Positions 11,730-21,499 of a stretch of 64,000 nt of DNA are shown in pieces. How positions within the stretch are numbered: position 1 is the first letter of the stretch; each line of letters begins with the position of its first letter. The stretch comes from Henckelia pumila (lineage: Eukaryota > Streptophyta > Magnoliopsida > Lamiales > Gesneriaceae). The DNA lies in NCBI RefSeq assembly GCF_033568475.1, contig NC_133122.1, positions 147,388,861-147,452,860 on the forward strand, given 5' to 3'. The translations under genes and the position numbers were made by a program. The notes beneath the pieces were generated by a model, which did not search any database, had not been told where the DNA came from, and saw nothing but the letters and a program-made list of their open reading frames with translations.

Positions 11730-14060
11730 GTAAGAGGTCAAGATGACAAAAATACGGTCCCGGGATACCTCACCACCTAGCGAATTGAGTGGGTTAAGGA
11801 CTTCCCCATGAGACAAAATCTTAGGAACTTGATCCACTCCTAAGTACTTCATGTTAAGCACTACGTTATTTCTCCTAGAGCGCAACAAAAATTCATAGCG
11901 ACTATAAAAAATTTAAAAAATTCATAGTGACTATAAATAATTCAGAAAGTCATAGCGACTATAAAAAATTTTCAGAAGAAGTCATAGCGACTATAAAAAA
12001 TTTTCAGAAAGAGTCATATCGACTATAAACAATTCAAAAAAGTCATAGCGACTATAAACAATTCAAAAAAAATCATATCGACTATAAACAATTCAAAAAA
12101 TTCATAGCGACTATAAATAATCCAAGAAGTCTTAGAGACTATAAACAATTCAAAAAAGTCATAGCGACTATAAACAATTCAGAAAAAGTCATAGCGACTA
12201 TAAACAATTCAAAAAAGTCATAGCGACTATAAATAATCCAAGAAGTCATAGCTACTATAAAAAAATTTCAGAAGAAGTCATAGCGACTATAAAAAATTTT
12301 CAGAAAAAGTCATAGAGACTATAAAAAATTTTTCAGAAAAAGTCATAGTGACTATAAAAAATGTTTAAGTTATAGAGACTATAAAATTATTTTCAGAAGA
12401 AGTCATAGTGACTATAAAAAATGTTTAAGTTATAGAGACTATAAAATTATTTTCAGAAGAAGTCATAGTGACTATAAAAATTTTTTCAGGAAAAGTCATA
12501 GAGACTATAAATTTTTTTTCAGAAGAAGTCATAGTGACTATAAAAAAGTTATCAAGTCATAGCGACTATAAATTTTTTTTCAGAAGAAGTCATGGTGACT
12601 ATAAAATTTTTTTCAGAAAAAGTCATAACGACTAGAAATATTTTTTCAAAATAAGTCATAACGACTATAAAAAATTTATTAAGTCATAATGACTATAAAA
12701 AAAATTTATCAAGTCATGATAACCATAAAAAATTCACCAAGTCCTAAAGACTATACAGAATCATAGCCCTAAGGGGTTACATCCAATGCACCAACCTAAG
12801 AGGTTATGTGAAATACACTAACTCAAGGGTTTTCATCGAAAATACTACTCCAAAGTATTGCAGAAAACGCATTCCCTCAAGAGATTGCTACGAAGACAAA
12901 ATTCTCCAAGGCGTTCGGAAAACTCTCCGTCTAAAATATTATATGTGGCGGTCCTAACGCATCCACCAGAATAGCAGTTGCGGTCCAAAGCCCATATGTG
13001 AGCAAAAGAAATAACCGCCGTTATACCTAGCGGTCCGATTTTTGAAAATAGTGAAAATTCACTTATTACATTCACTATCATCGTTAGGTTCCGCTAGATC
13101 AACAAAACAGTTGGTATTTCGGTTCACCCTCAACAAATACAATACCTTATACCAGAACGGACACCCCACCAAATATATATATTTTTAAAATATATATCTA
13201 GTACACATTTTCCACTACCACTCAATGCAAATAAAAAATTCATAATATTTTTAAAATATTAGAAAAAAAGTTGTAAAAGTGAGACAATAAAAATTCTCAC
13301 GATTTTATGGTGAAGTAGATCATGAATTTAAACACAAATAAAATAATTATTATCAACAACAAATAACATGTGTATATATGCATATGCGTGTATATACATT
13401 CATCTATCCCATCCCTCTCACGGCCCGAGGAATTGGTCGCCACTTCATCGCCGCGCCATTGTCGTCGCACTATCATCGCTGTCGTACCACGGCCGCCGTC
13501 GTGCCGCAACCACCGCGCCCAGTTCGAGCCAGGAAATAGAGCATCTGCCGACGGTGGACGTTCCATGCTGGAAGTCGACTTCGGGCACTGTTTTTTCTCA
13601 ATCTTCTCGCGCGGCCATGTTTCTTGCACAAAAATGCCACGAACGATGCCGCCTCCATCAAGCCAGATCAAGAAAGCTTGGAAGGTAATCCATGGCTGGA
13701 AATCGACATGAGCCGTTGCCAAATCTCCCAGCCGTCATCGTCTTCGCTGCCTCTCCTTCTCTCCGTCGTGCCGCCGCCTCTCAACTTGTCTGCGATGATC
13801 CATGGTGATGGTGGAGGATTGCATAGATGGGGATATACACATATTTGCAAGCATAGATACACATATACATACAATACATATTTTATCTTGGGAGAGGAGA
13901 AGAAGAGAGGAGAGAGAAAAATAGATTTGATTTGTACCTATCATGATATTATTTTGACTCTCTTTGATCTGTTTTTTCCACCCGCGGCTGCTGCAATAAA
14001 AAAATTCAGAAACAATATTGAGTTATTAAGTTGTGATGAAAACACTACGGTGCTGAATTT
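11730..14060 (+). repeat. repeat unit copy B (continuation after the gypsy insertion)
   Basis: Joined to 6410-6571 across the inserted element, this restores the order seen in copy A: 'GTTGTAAGAGGTCAAGA' (11728), the 'GGTCCCGGGATACCTCA' block, the minisatellite (11887-12760), and the block with 'GTGTATATATGCATATGCGT' (13369) followed by G+C-rich sequence. Small frames in 13297-13722 on both strands resemble those of copy A only at the DNA level. I do not call a protein. Confidence 0.75.
11887..12760 (+). repeat. minisatellite B, AGTCATAGCGACTATAAA-type
   Basis: About 35 units share the core of minisatellite A. A longer block of about 60 bp ('ATGTTTAAGTTATAGAGACT' through the next unit) is repeated exactly at 12361-12420 and 12421-12480, which shows recent local duplication. 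Spacer types are ordered: AACAATTCAAAA types come first, and TTTTTCAGAAGA types come last. Confidence 0.9.
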
Positions 14061-14325
14061 ATAATAGTAATACAACTAGAGTTCTACTGAGTTTCTACAA
14101 TTATTATTCTGGCAGGACTTTGATTCATATCATATTACACCACAATCCTACTGCAATTTTATGTTCATTATTCAGACAGGACTGTGAATCCAGCAATTTT
14201 CAATTCAACTAGGACTTTGTTTCCTACTATCTGCAATTCAATTGCAACACTTCCTATTACAATTACTCTGTCACAGTATCTCCAAATTTTCTACTCTCGG
14301 TCATCTCGCTGAAATGACATGCCCG

Positions 14326-14340
14326 AGAGTGGGGGGCTTA
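14326..14340 (+). other. polypurine tract before the gypsy 3' LTR
   Basis: The stretch GAGAGTGGGGGGCTTA-like (about 14326-14341) directly precedes the TGATGGG start of the LTR. In LTR elements this purine tract primes plus-strand DNA synthesis and marks a 3' LTR on the + strand. Confidence 0.7.
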
Positions 14341-14764
14341 TGATGGGTTATTATCCAGTTTGAATTTCTCTCGGGCCCAAGCCCAATGACTCAATCCATT
14401 TGGATCTCATATTATTTATTGGGACACTTTATCAAGGCCCAAAAATTCCAAAAATCCCATATGAGGTTCAAACTCATGAAACTCTCCGACTATCTATAAA
14501 TAGCTCAAGTACTCTCGTTATTAAGGTACGCACTCTATAGTCACATGCTATAGTTTTCTAGAACTTTTATTGGGCAAATACTGACTTGAACGTCGGAGTG
14601 TTTTCACCGAGCAACCCCCGGCGCCACTCACTTTGCTTTGTGATGCAGGTAACAACCCACGAAGTTCAGACTTTGGAACAGTTCGAGTATTAATCCGGAT
14701 ATCCAAATCCCTACCAATTACCCAGATTCTCTCCAATCGGGCAATATCAATTTTTTGCTACATC
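14341..14764 (+). repeat. gypsy-type 3' LTR
   Basis: The LTR runs from TGATGGGTTATTATCC to TTTTGCTACATCA (424 bp, TG...CA). It carries a TATA-like 'CTATAAATAG' at about 14494 and the phrase GACTTGAACGTCGGAGTG at about 14582, which is common in the R-U5 part of plant gypsy LTRs. No 5' LTR partner was found in the window. It ends immediately beside the purine tract of copia-2 (14765-14790). Confidence 0.78.
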
Positions 14765-14969
14765 ACTTTCCCTTCCCCCTTTTTGACATCACCCTGCTGT
14801 AAATGAAGTACAATTTATGCAAATTGAGCACCAAAATTTGATTTCATCTAATTTATCTTGGCCTCAATTATTTTTTATGATCGATGAATCTGAGAAGATA
14901 AATCACCAGTAGTGACAACCGTTTGATGTTCAAGATTTGTAATCTGAGCTTTTTGGTCAATTGCCATTT

Positions 14970-16056
14970 GTAGTAACTTGGATAACTCTCTTTCAACTAT
15001 GCATCAAAAGTGGGTCATAGAATAAAAGGCTGCGGAATTTCTGGTTTCTGTATCTTTCACCAAAAGTCAAATAGTCTAGTTGAGTGTAGACAGTATCATT
15101 TGAAATTGGAATATCTTCTGGTAGAGAGTCAGATTCTCTAAAAAGAAGATGAGAAAGCAATTGTTTTTCTTTTAATAGAGGTACCTGAACCTGTTGGTCT
15201 TCTGAATCAAAATCTTCTGATTGGTGAGAAGAAGATACCAACTCTTTACTCATCATTTTAGGTGTTTGAACATGTTGTTCTGATGTCTTTGAGAACTCTG
15301 ATTGTGAAGACTTAGGAGGAGATGATATTTTTGGAGAAGGATCCCTAGGTTCTTCAATGTCAGGAGAGGGATCTCTGGCAAATTCAGTTATTGAGGATTG
15401 AACAATCATGGAATCATCAATTATCTTGGTTGAACTGGATGGAGATATGAAAAGCTCTTTCTCTGTGTTTGTTTCCATGTTGTCAGCATGTTTCTCAGGA
15501 AGTTACAGTTAACACAACAATCGAACAACATCATCAACAGAAGTCATTGAAACTTTTGGAATAGAAACTTCAGCAGTTGAAGTACCAACAGTTGACAATT
15601 CAGGATGGCAGATGGTTTGGTGGGAGTCTCTACAACTTTTTCATTTCCTTTTCCCTTAAGTTCTGGAAGGCCTTAAGTCATATGAGTGACGTTGGGTTCA
15701 ACAATCTTAATTCCTAATAGAGTTGTAGTTGCAAAAATTGGAGAAGGTCGAAGAGGAGCTCCAATGTGCTTGACCAGTTTCAACATCTTAAAGGATGAAT
15801 TCTTGCGTACTAGTTCAGTAGTTAAATCAACAATAGCAGCCTTTGCAAGAACATCAAGAGTTGAGGCAGTCTTGGTAGGAGATTTTTGCTTGGTAAAAAC
15901 ATGAATAAGAGGAGTTTCATCTGCAATTGGCTCATCCTCAGATTCAACAATAACTAATTTCCTTTTGACTGACCCCTTCTGCTTCTTAAGAACTTTGGAT
16001 TTACCAGTTGAAGTTTTTGATAAATCAGATTGATTTTCACCTTCTTCATTCTTAAA
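14970..16056 (-). pseudogene. C-terminal part of the copia-2 additional ORF
   Basis: The longest open piece (15478-14993) is Ser/Pro/Glu rich, with repeats of the type RDPSPDIEEP and RDPSPKISSP, and has no recognised domain. More in-phase fragments lie up to 16056, where copia-1 inserted; the frame's N-terminal part continues at 24870. I place it in the additional ORF because it follows RT on the same strand and precedes the purine tract. Its function is unknown. Confidence 0.5.
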
Positions 16057-17358
16057 TGTTAGAACCTAATTGGGGGGGGGGGGGGGGGAAATTTAGGTTC
16101 TATTGGCAACTTTAGCAATTTAAAGCGATTATGCAAATACGCAAGCGGAATACTTAAAGAAATTAATAATAAGTGCAGTAAATAAATGCGTAATGTAAAT
16201 AATGCAGTAAAAGGGATAAGAGATGTTTATGGAAGTTCGACGATAAATCATCTACGTCTCCCCTTCTTGGTTAAGATCGATTAACCAAGGATCCACTAGC
16301 ACTTCGAACGACTTGGCTTTGATGGCTCCAAGGATAGCCTTACAACTTTACACGATCACCGCGCCGATACAACTCAACACTTGGCCTTAAGGGCTCCAAG
16401 GATAGCCACAATACTCGTAAATACACTTGGCTTCACACACAAGTGTTTACAATAACTGAGCAACCAACTCACGAATGAACTTATACAAACAACCCTCGAT
16501 TTTGAATATATATCTCACAAATATTTTTTTTAACTCTTGTAGGAGATGAACTTGCTTGCAAAGAGAATTGAGAGTGAATTGGTGAGTTGAGAAGGCTTGA
16601 AATGGCATGTATTTATAGGTGCCAATCCGAATGGGTTCGGGTCGTTCGAACGGGCCTTCGGGTCGTCCGAACCCTCTCTGATTGAAGTTCAAATTCTTAC
16701 GGCTGGTGAACTGTTCGGGTGGTCCGAAGTCATCTTCGGGTCGTTCGAACGGCGGCATTAAATTCATTCCGGCAAATTTTCTTCCGACAAAATCTTCATG
16801 GTTGTAAAGGAGTTCGGGTCGTCCGAACCTGTCTTTGGGTCGTCCGAAGTACTCATTTCGTGGCCTCCGAAAGTGCCTTCGATCTTTATTTAATTTCTGG
16901 AAAATCTTCGGGTCGTCCGAACTCACTTCGGATCGTCCGAAGTAGTCTTTTCGTGGCCTCCGAGAGTGCCTCCGATCTTTATTTAATTCCTGGAAAATCT
17001 TCGGGTCGTCCGAACTCACTTTGGATCATCTGAAGTAGTCTTCGAAGTCTTCGAACTTGTCCTCCAATCTTTATTTAATTCTGAAATACTTCGGAGCATC
17101 CGAAGTTGTCTTCGGGTCGTCCGAACCTGGACAGATTTGAACTTTTGAATTTTTATTCCCAATTTTTTTGTTATCGGTTCTTGCTTCCAATATTATCTAT
17201 TCTCAAAAATATTATTACCTGCAAATTTCTCACTTTAAACTGTTAGTAACAATTAACTGAGTTTTGTAATCATCAAAACAATTTAATTATGAGAATTGTT
17301 AATGCATTAAAAACATTAATCTCATTACACGAGATTTGTATGCGTTTAAGGCGTAACA
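16057..17358 (-). repeat. 3' LTR of copia-1
   Basis: On the element strand it reads TGTTACGCCTTAAACGC to GGTTCTAACA (1302 bp). It holds the TTCGG-N5-CCGAA array (16636-17126), a TATA box (TATAAATAC, + text 16609-16618), and at its 3' end an inverted repeat AGAACCTAA/TTAGGTTCT enclosing a 17-base C run on the element strand. Confidence 0.95.
16636..17126 (-). promoter_or_regulatory. U3 palindrome array TTCGG-N5-CCGAA (3' LTR)
   Basis: Full matches of TTCGG-N5-CCGAA start at 16657, 16714, 16813, 16907, 16927, 17000, 17090 and 17112. One-mismatch copies start at 16636, 16735 and 16834, and a weaker one near 17020. The spacer is always five bases, often GTCGT. Part of the array sits in an ~88-bp tandem repeat (about 16850-17040) with 'GGCCTCCGA' and 'GATCTTTATTTAATT'. 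The array lies upstream of the TATA box on the element strand, so it is in U3. Confidence 0.88.
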
Positions 17359-17641
17359 ATCTCCCCCTTTTTGATGATCACAAAACTTGGTTAAATAGGA
17401 GAAATAAAATAAGGCAATAATATATTTAAACAAATTTACTCAAATATTGTTTAAGCTTTTAAAACTCCCCCTCAATTTAATAAATAATTATTCAACCAAA
17501 TTAATTCTCCCCCTTTTTGCGATAATCAAAAAGCAATTAAAAGACAAGAAAATTAAATTACACAATAATTTCATTAAACTAATTTAGAAATTTTTACATT
17601 AAAAGCATAAACAAGTACAACTTAAAATGCAAAAATAAAAT

Positions 17642-18874
17642 CTAAGAGTCATCATCGTGCTGCGGCGGAGGATAGCAAGAGAAAAAGTCATCGAAGCGAG
17701 TCTCCAGCGAGGCAACTCTCATAGTCAATGCATCCATAGAGGCAGTAGAAGATGCAAAGTGGCTGGCTAGATTCCCTTCAATGCGCTGAAGAGTCTCGAA
17801 AAGACGATCAGTCTGAGGAGCGGGGGTCGCAGGAACTTCGGGTAACTCAAATGGAAGCTCGCCAAGATTTGTAAAAGTATGAAAACCAAAAGAAGAAGGT
17901 CCTCCTTCTTCGGCAGGCGGCCCATTGGGAAAACCCTTAGCTTGAGAAGTGGGTGAAAGACTCGAATAAGGAAGTGAAAAATGTTTATTTGGAAGATATT
18001 TTTTAAAGGCACGAGTTGGGTCATTAACCCAACAAGAAAGGACAGGATTCCAAGATAGTTCCATCTTGGTAATCGAAGAATGGTTGAAAGTGTGGAAATC
18101 AAAGATGGGAAGAGCATTTGGGTTATCAAAAGATATGTCAAAATGAGTCAAAATGCGGTTGATGACACGAGCAAAAGGTAAAGAAACTTTCCTCGTGGCT
18201 TTAGCCGCATTATGCATAGCCTACATAATGAATCGAGAAAGGTTGAAAGGACGGGAAGAGACAATATGGTAGAGAACATAAAGATCAAGATATTTGCAGG
18301 TGGATGAGTCTCCACTGCACGGAATGATGGAAGTAGTGATCAATTTCTGAATGATTTGGTAGTCGGGACGGAGTTGTTTCAAATAAAGACGATCGTCTGC
18401 AACAGTGGCTGGACGACCAAAAATGGTAGAAAGAACCTCATCTCGATCAAAAGTAGGATCATCAGTGGGCCATCCCTGACCGAAATAGTTGCTGGGTCCC
18501 AGCAAAGGAAGGTCAAACCACTCGGCAAAGTTGGAGACAGAAAAGCGAACATGCCGACCCTGGACAATCGTGGCGATATGAAGCTCCTCGCCAAGTTCGA
18601 GTTCCAGGTTGGCGTAGAACTCGTAAAGTAGCTCTGGAAAGATGGCATCCGGAATGGAAGGCTGGAAAAAGGATTCCCAATGTTGGGCAGCAATGAGAGG
18701 CAATAAAAGCAGATGTGATGTCGCAAGATAGGTGACATAAAAAATACGATCGGGTAAAATCGGTCGAGTGGGATAATCCTCAGGGATAGGACGAGAAATA
18801 GCCGATAAATTTGGATCATGGATAGGGATTGGGCGGCTAGAGCTGGCTTGATCACGACGACGTTTGGTAGGCAT
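17642..18874 (-). pseudogene. additional ORF of copia-1 (putative plant transposon protein domain), one in-frame stop
   Basis: The frame starts at ATG 18874 (MPTKRRRDQASSSR) and would code about 410 residues but for a single TAG at 18221-18223. The N-terminal half contains HWESFFQPSIPDAIFPELLY, then EFYANLELE and VQGRHVRFSVSNFAEWFDLP. This resembles the 'putative plant transposon protein' domain found in ORFs of SIRE-type copia elements and many annotated plant TE proteins. The second half has a Pro-rich patch and a C-terminal amphipathic stretch (RIEGNLASHFASSTASMDAL, then MRVASLETRFDDFF). It lies downstream of RNase H in the sense direction. Its role is unknown. A TATA box lies about 60 bp upstream. 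Confidence 0.75.
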
Positions 18875-18928
18875 TTTTTAGGCTAAAGAAAATTTTTAGG
18901 GGTGAAGAAATCGGATGGCCCGAGGGGG

Positions 18929-18937
18929 TATATATAG
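18929..18937 (-). promoter_or_regulatory. TATA box upstream of the additional ORF
   Basis: The + text GTATATATAGC (minus GCTATATATAC) lies about 55-60 bases upstream of ATG 18874 and directly downstream of the palindrome array 18945-19267. Position and spacing fit a core promoter for a separate transcript of the additional ORF. This is inference from layout. Confidence 0.6.
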
Positions 18938-18944
18938 CAAATGG

Positions 18945-19267
18945 TTCGGACAATCCGAACTGAGTTCGGACGGTCCAAACCTGATTACCGAGGGATAAGA
19001 TTGACAGTCTATAATTCAAGTTCAGAGGACCCGAAGTACATTCAGATGGTCCGAACAGTTCATTTTTAAGTTCGGGTGGTCCGAAGTGTTTCAAAGGGCC
19101 CGAAGCTGAGGCGGTCAAAATTCAATGTTTTACCGCCCATAGTTCAGACGATCCGAAGCTTGTTCGGAGGGCCCGAACTGGCTAATTAGGAGGGAATATT
19201 GAAAGTCTTGAATTGAATGGGCGCGAGGCCGTTCGGACGATCCGAACTATGGTTCGGGTGGTCCGAA
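18945..19267 (-). promoter_or_regulatory. internal palindrome array TTCGG-N5-CCGAA
   Basis: Perfect copies start at 18945, 19071, 19163, 19232 and 19253. Copies with one mismatch start at 18965, 19021, 19041 and 19143, and a weaker one near 19090. The spacer is always five bases. The array lies in the gap between the end of RNase H (19475) and the additional ORF (18874), just upstream of its TATA box. Confidence 0.88.
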
Positions 19268-19474
19268 CTAGCCGAAGTTTCAAAAAATCAAAAAAAATGA
19301 CCCTTAAATTAAAATTTGCAATTTTAAGTATTAAATCAAATAATTCACATAAAATGTGAGCTTTTTAATTTTGAATAAATATAATTGATTTATATTATCC
19401 AAAATTAATTTGCTCGATTTTAATATTAAGCTCCCCCTTAATATGACATTAAATTTATTTATGTTCGTAAGTAT

Positions 19475-21499
19475 TTACAACTCAATCATGCCAAGTTCAC
19501 CACGCAAACGAATAAAATTATTTTCATCTAGTGGTTTTGTAAAAATATCGGCAATTTGATTTGATGTGTCAACATATTGAAGTTCAACTTCATTTCGTTC
19601 GATGTGGTCACGAATAAAATGATGACGAATGTCAATATGTTTGGTGCGCGAATGTTGAATCGAATTCTTTGTAAGACAAATGGCGCTAGTGTTGTCACAG
19701 AAAATAGGGATTTTTGAAAAAGAGACGCCATAGTCGAGCAATTGATGCTTCATCCAAAGAATTTGCGCACAACAACTACCAGCAGCCATATATTCGGCTT
19801 CGGTTGTTGATAACGCAACACAATTTTGCTTTTTCGAAAACCAAGAAACTAAACAGTTTCCTAAAAAAAAACAAGTTCCACTAGTGCTTTTTCTGTCCAC
19901 CTTATATCCACCAAAGTCGGCATCACAATATACTTTTAAATCAAAGAAAAAATTTTTCGAATACCACAAGCCGAGATTTGGAGTATTTGAAAGATATTTG
20001 AAAATGTGTTTTAAGGCGAACAAATGTGATTCCTTTGGACATGATTGAAATCGTGCACACAAGAAAACACTAAACATAATGTCAGGTCTACTAGCAGTAG
20101 CATAAAGTAAGGAGCCAATCATACTACGAAAGGAAGATTGATCTACAGATTTACCATTTTCATCCTTGTCGAGTCTGATTGTTGTGCTCATCGGTGTGGA
20201 TGATGATTTTGTGTTCTCCATCCCAAACTTCTTTAGAATCTCCTTGATGTATTTGCTTTGGTTCACAAAGAACCCATCCTTGCACTGCTTGATTTGCAAT
20301 CCGAGAAAATAATTAAGTTCCCCCATCATGCTCATCTCGAAGTGATCCTGCATAAGCTTGGAGAAATCTTGACAAAGAGTTTTGTTAGTAGAACCAAAAA
20401 TTATATCATCAACATAAATTTGAACAATCAAAAGATCATTTTTGACATTCTTGGTGAATAAAGTAATGTCGATCTTTCCTCTTGAAAAACCATTTGAAAG
20501 CAAGAAAGTGGAAAATTTATCATACCAAGCTCTAGGAGCTTGTTTCAATCCATACAAAGCTTTGTTTAATCTATACACATGATCAGGCAGTAAAGCATCA
20601 ACAAAGCCATCAGGTTGTTCAATATGAACTTCTTCTTTCAATTTACCATTCAGAAAAGCACTCTTAACATCCATTTGAAATAACTTAAAATTTCTAGAGC
20701 AAGCAAAAGCAAGTAGCATGCGAATGGATTCTAGTCTAGCAACAGGCGCATATGTCTCATCATAATCAATGCCTTCTTCTTGACTATATCCTTTAGCTAC
20801 TAGCCTAGCTTTATTTCTAGTGATAGTGTCATGCTCATCAAGTTTATTCCTAAACACCCATTTAGTTCCAATAATAGATCTATCATGCGGCCTAGGAACA
20901 AGATTCCAAACATCATTACGTTTAAACTCATTCAATTCATCTTGCATAGCAATAATCCAAGAATCATCTAATAAAGCATCATTAATGCACTTAGGTTCAA
21001 CATGTGAAACAAAAGCAAGATGATTGCAAATATTATTAAGAGAAGAACGAGTGGTTACTCCCTTCGAAGGACTTCCAATGATAAGATCTATAGGATGATC
21101 TTTGTGAAGCGTCCAATCCTTCGGAAGTGGTGTTTCCTCAACAGAAACATCTAAATCATTTAGACTTGATGAAGCCATCTCTTCTTCGAGCAATTCTACA
21201 TCATCGTTAGTATTACAAGAAACTATAGTTTCATCAAAGATAACATGCATGGATTCTTCAATAAGTAAAGTGCGTTTATTAAATACTCGAAAAGCCTTAC
21301 TTGTGGTAGAATATCCGAGAAAAATACCTTTATCGGATTTGGCATCAAATTTGCCAAGGTTGTCTTTACCGTTATTATGAATATAGCATTTGGAACCGAA
21401 AGCTCGAAAGTATGAAATGTTAGGCTTTCTCCCTCTCCATAATTCATATGGAGTTTTCTTGAGAATTGACCTTATTGATACAGGATTAATGATGTACAA
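19475..21499 (-). pseudogene. copia-1 integrase C-terminal part, reverse transcriptase and RNase H
   Basis: This 674-codon frame is the second part of the gag-pol polyprotein. In order it has the integrase tail ([20 protein letters not shown], then [16 protein letters not shown]), RT with [23 protein letters not shown] and the catalytic YVDDI, and RNase H with [19 protein letters not shown] and the terminal [13 protein letters not shown]. It ends with a TAA-type stop at 19475. It is out of frame with the upstream part because one base (a T of the Cys-Tyr codons) is missing near 21500. The RT itself appears intact. The protein would reverse transcribe element RNA in virus-like particles. Confidence 0.93.

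Noticed and set aside
16719-17033. Frames reading VVRT/RPNS repeats in the copia-1 LTR, both strands
   Set aside because: They arise from the palindrome array, which stays open on both strands; they lie upstream of the TATA box.
18219-18225. Programmed stop-codon readthrough in the additional ORF
   Set aside because: The context ATG TAG GCT lacks known readthrough signals; a point mutation is simpler.
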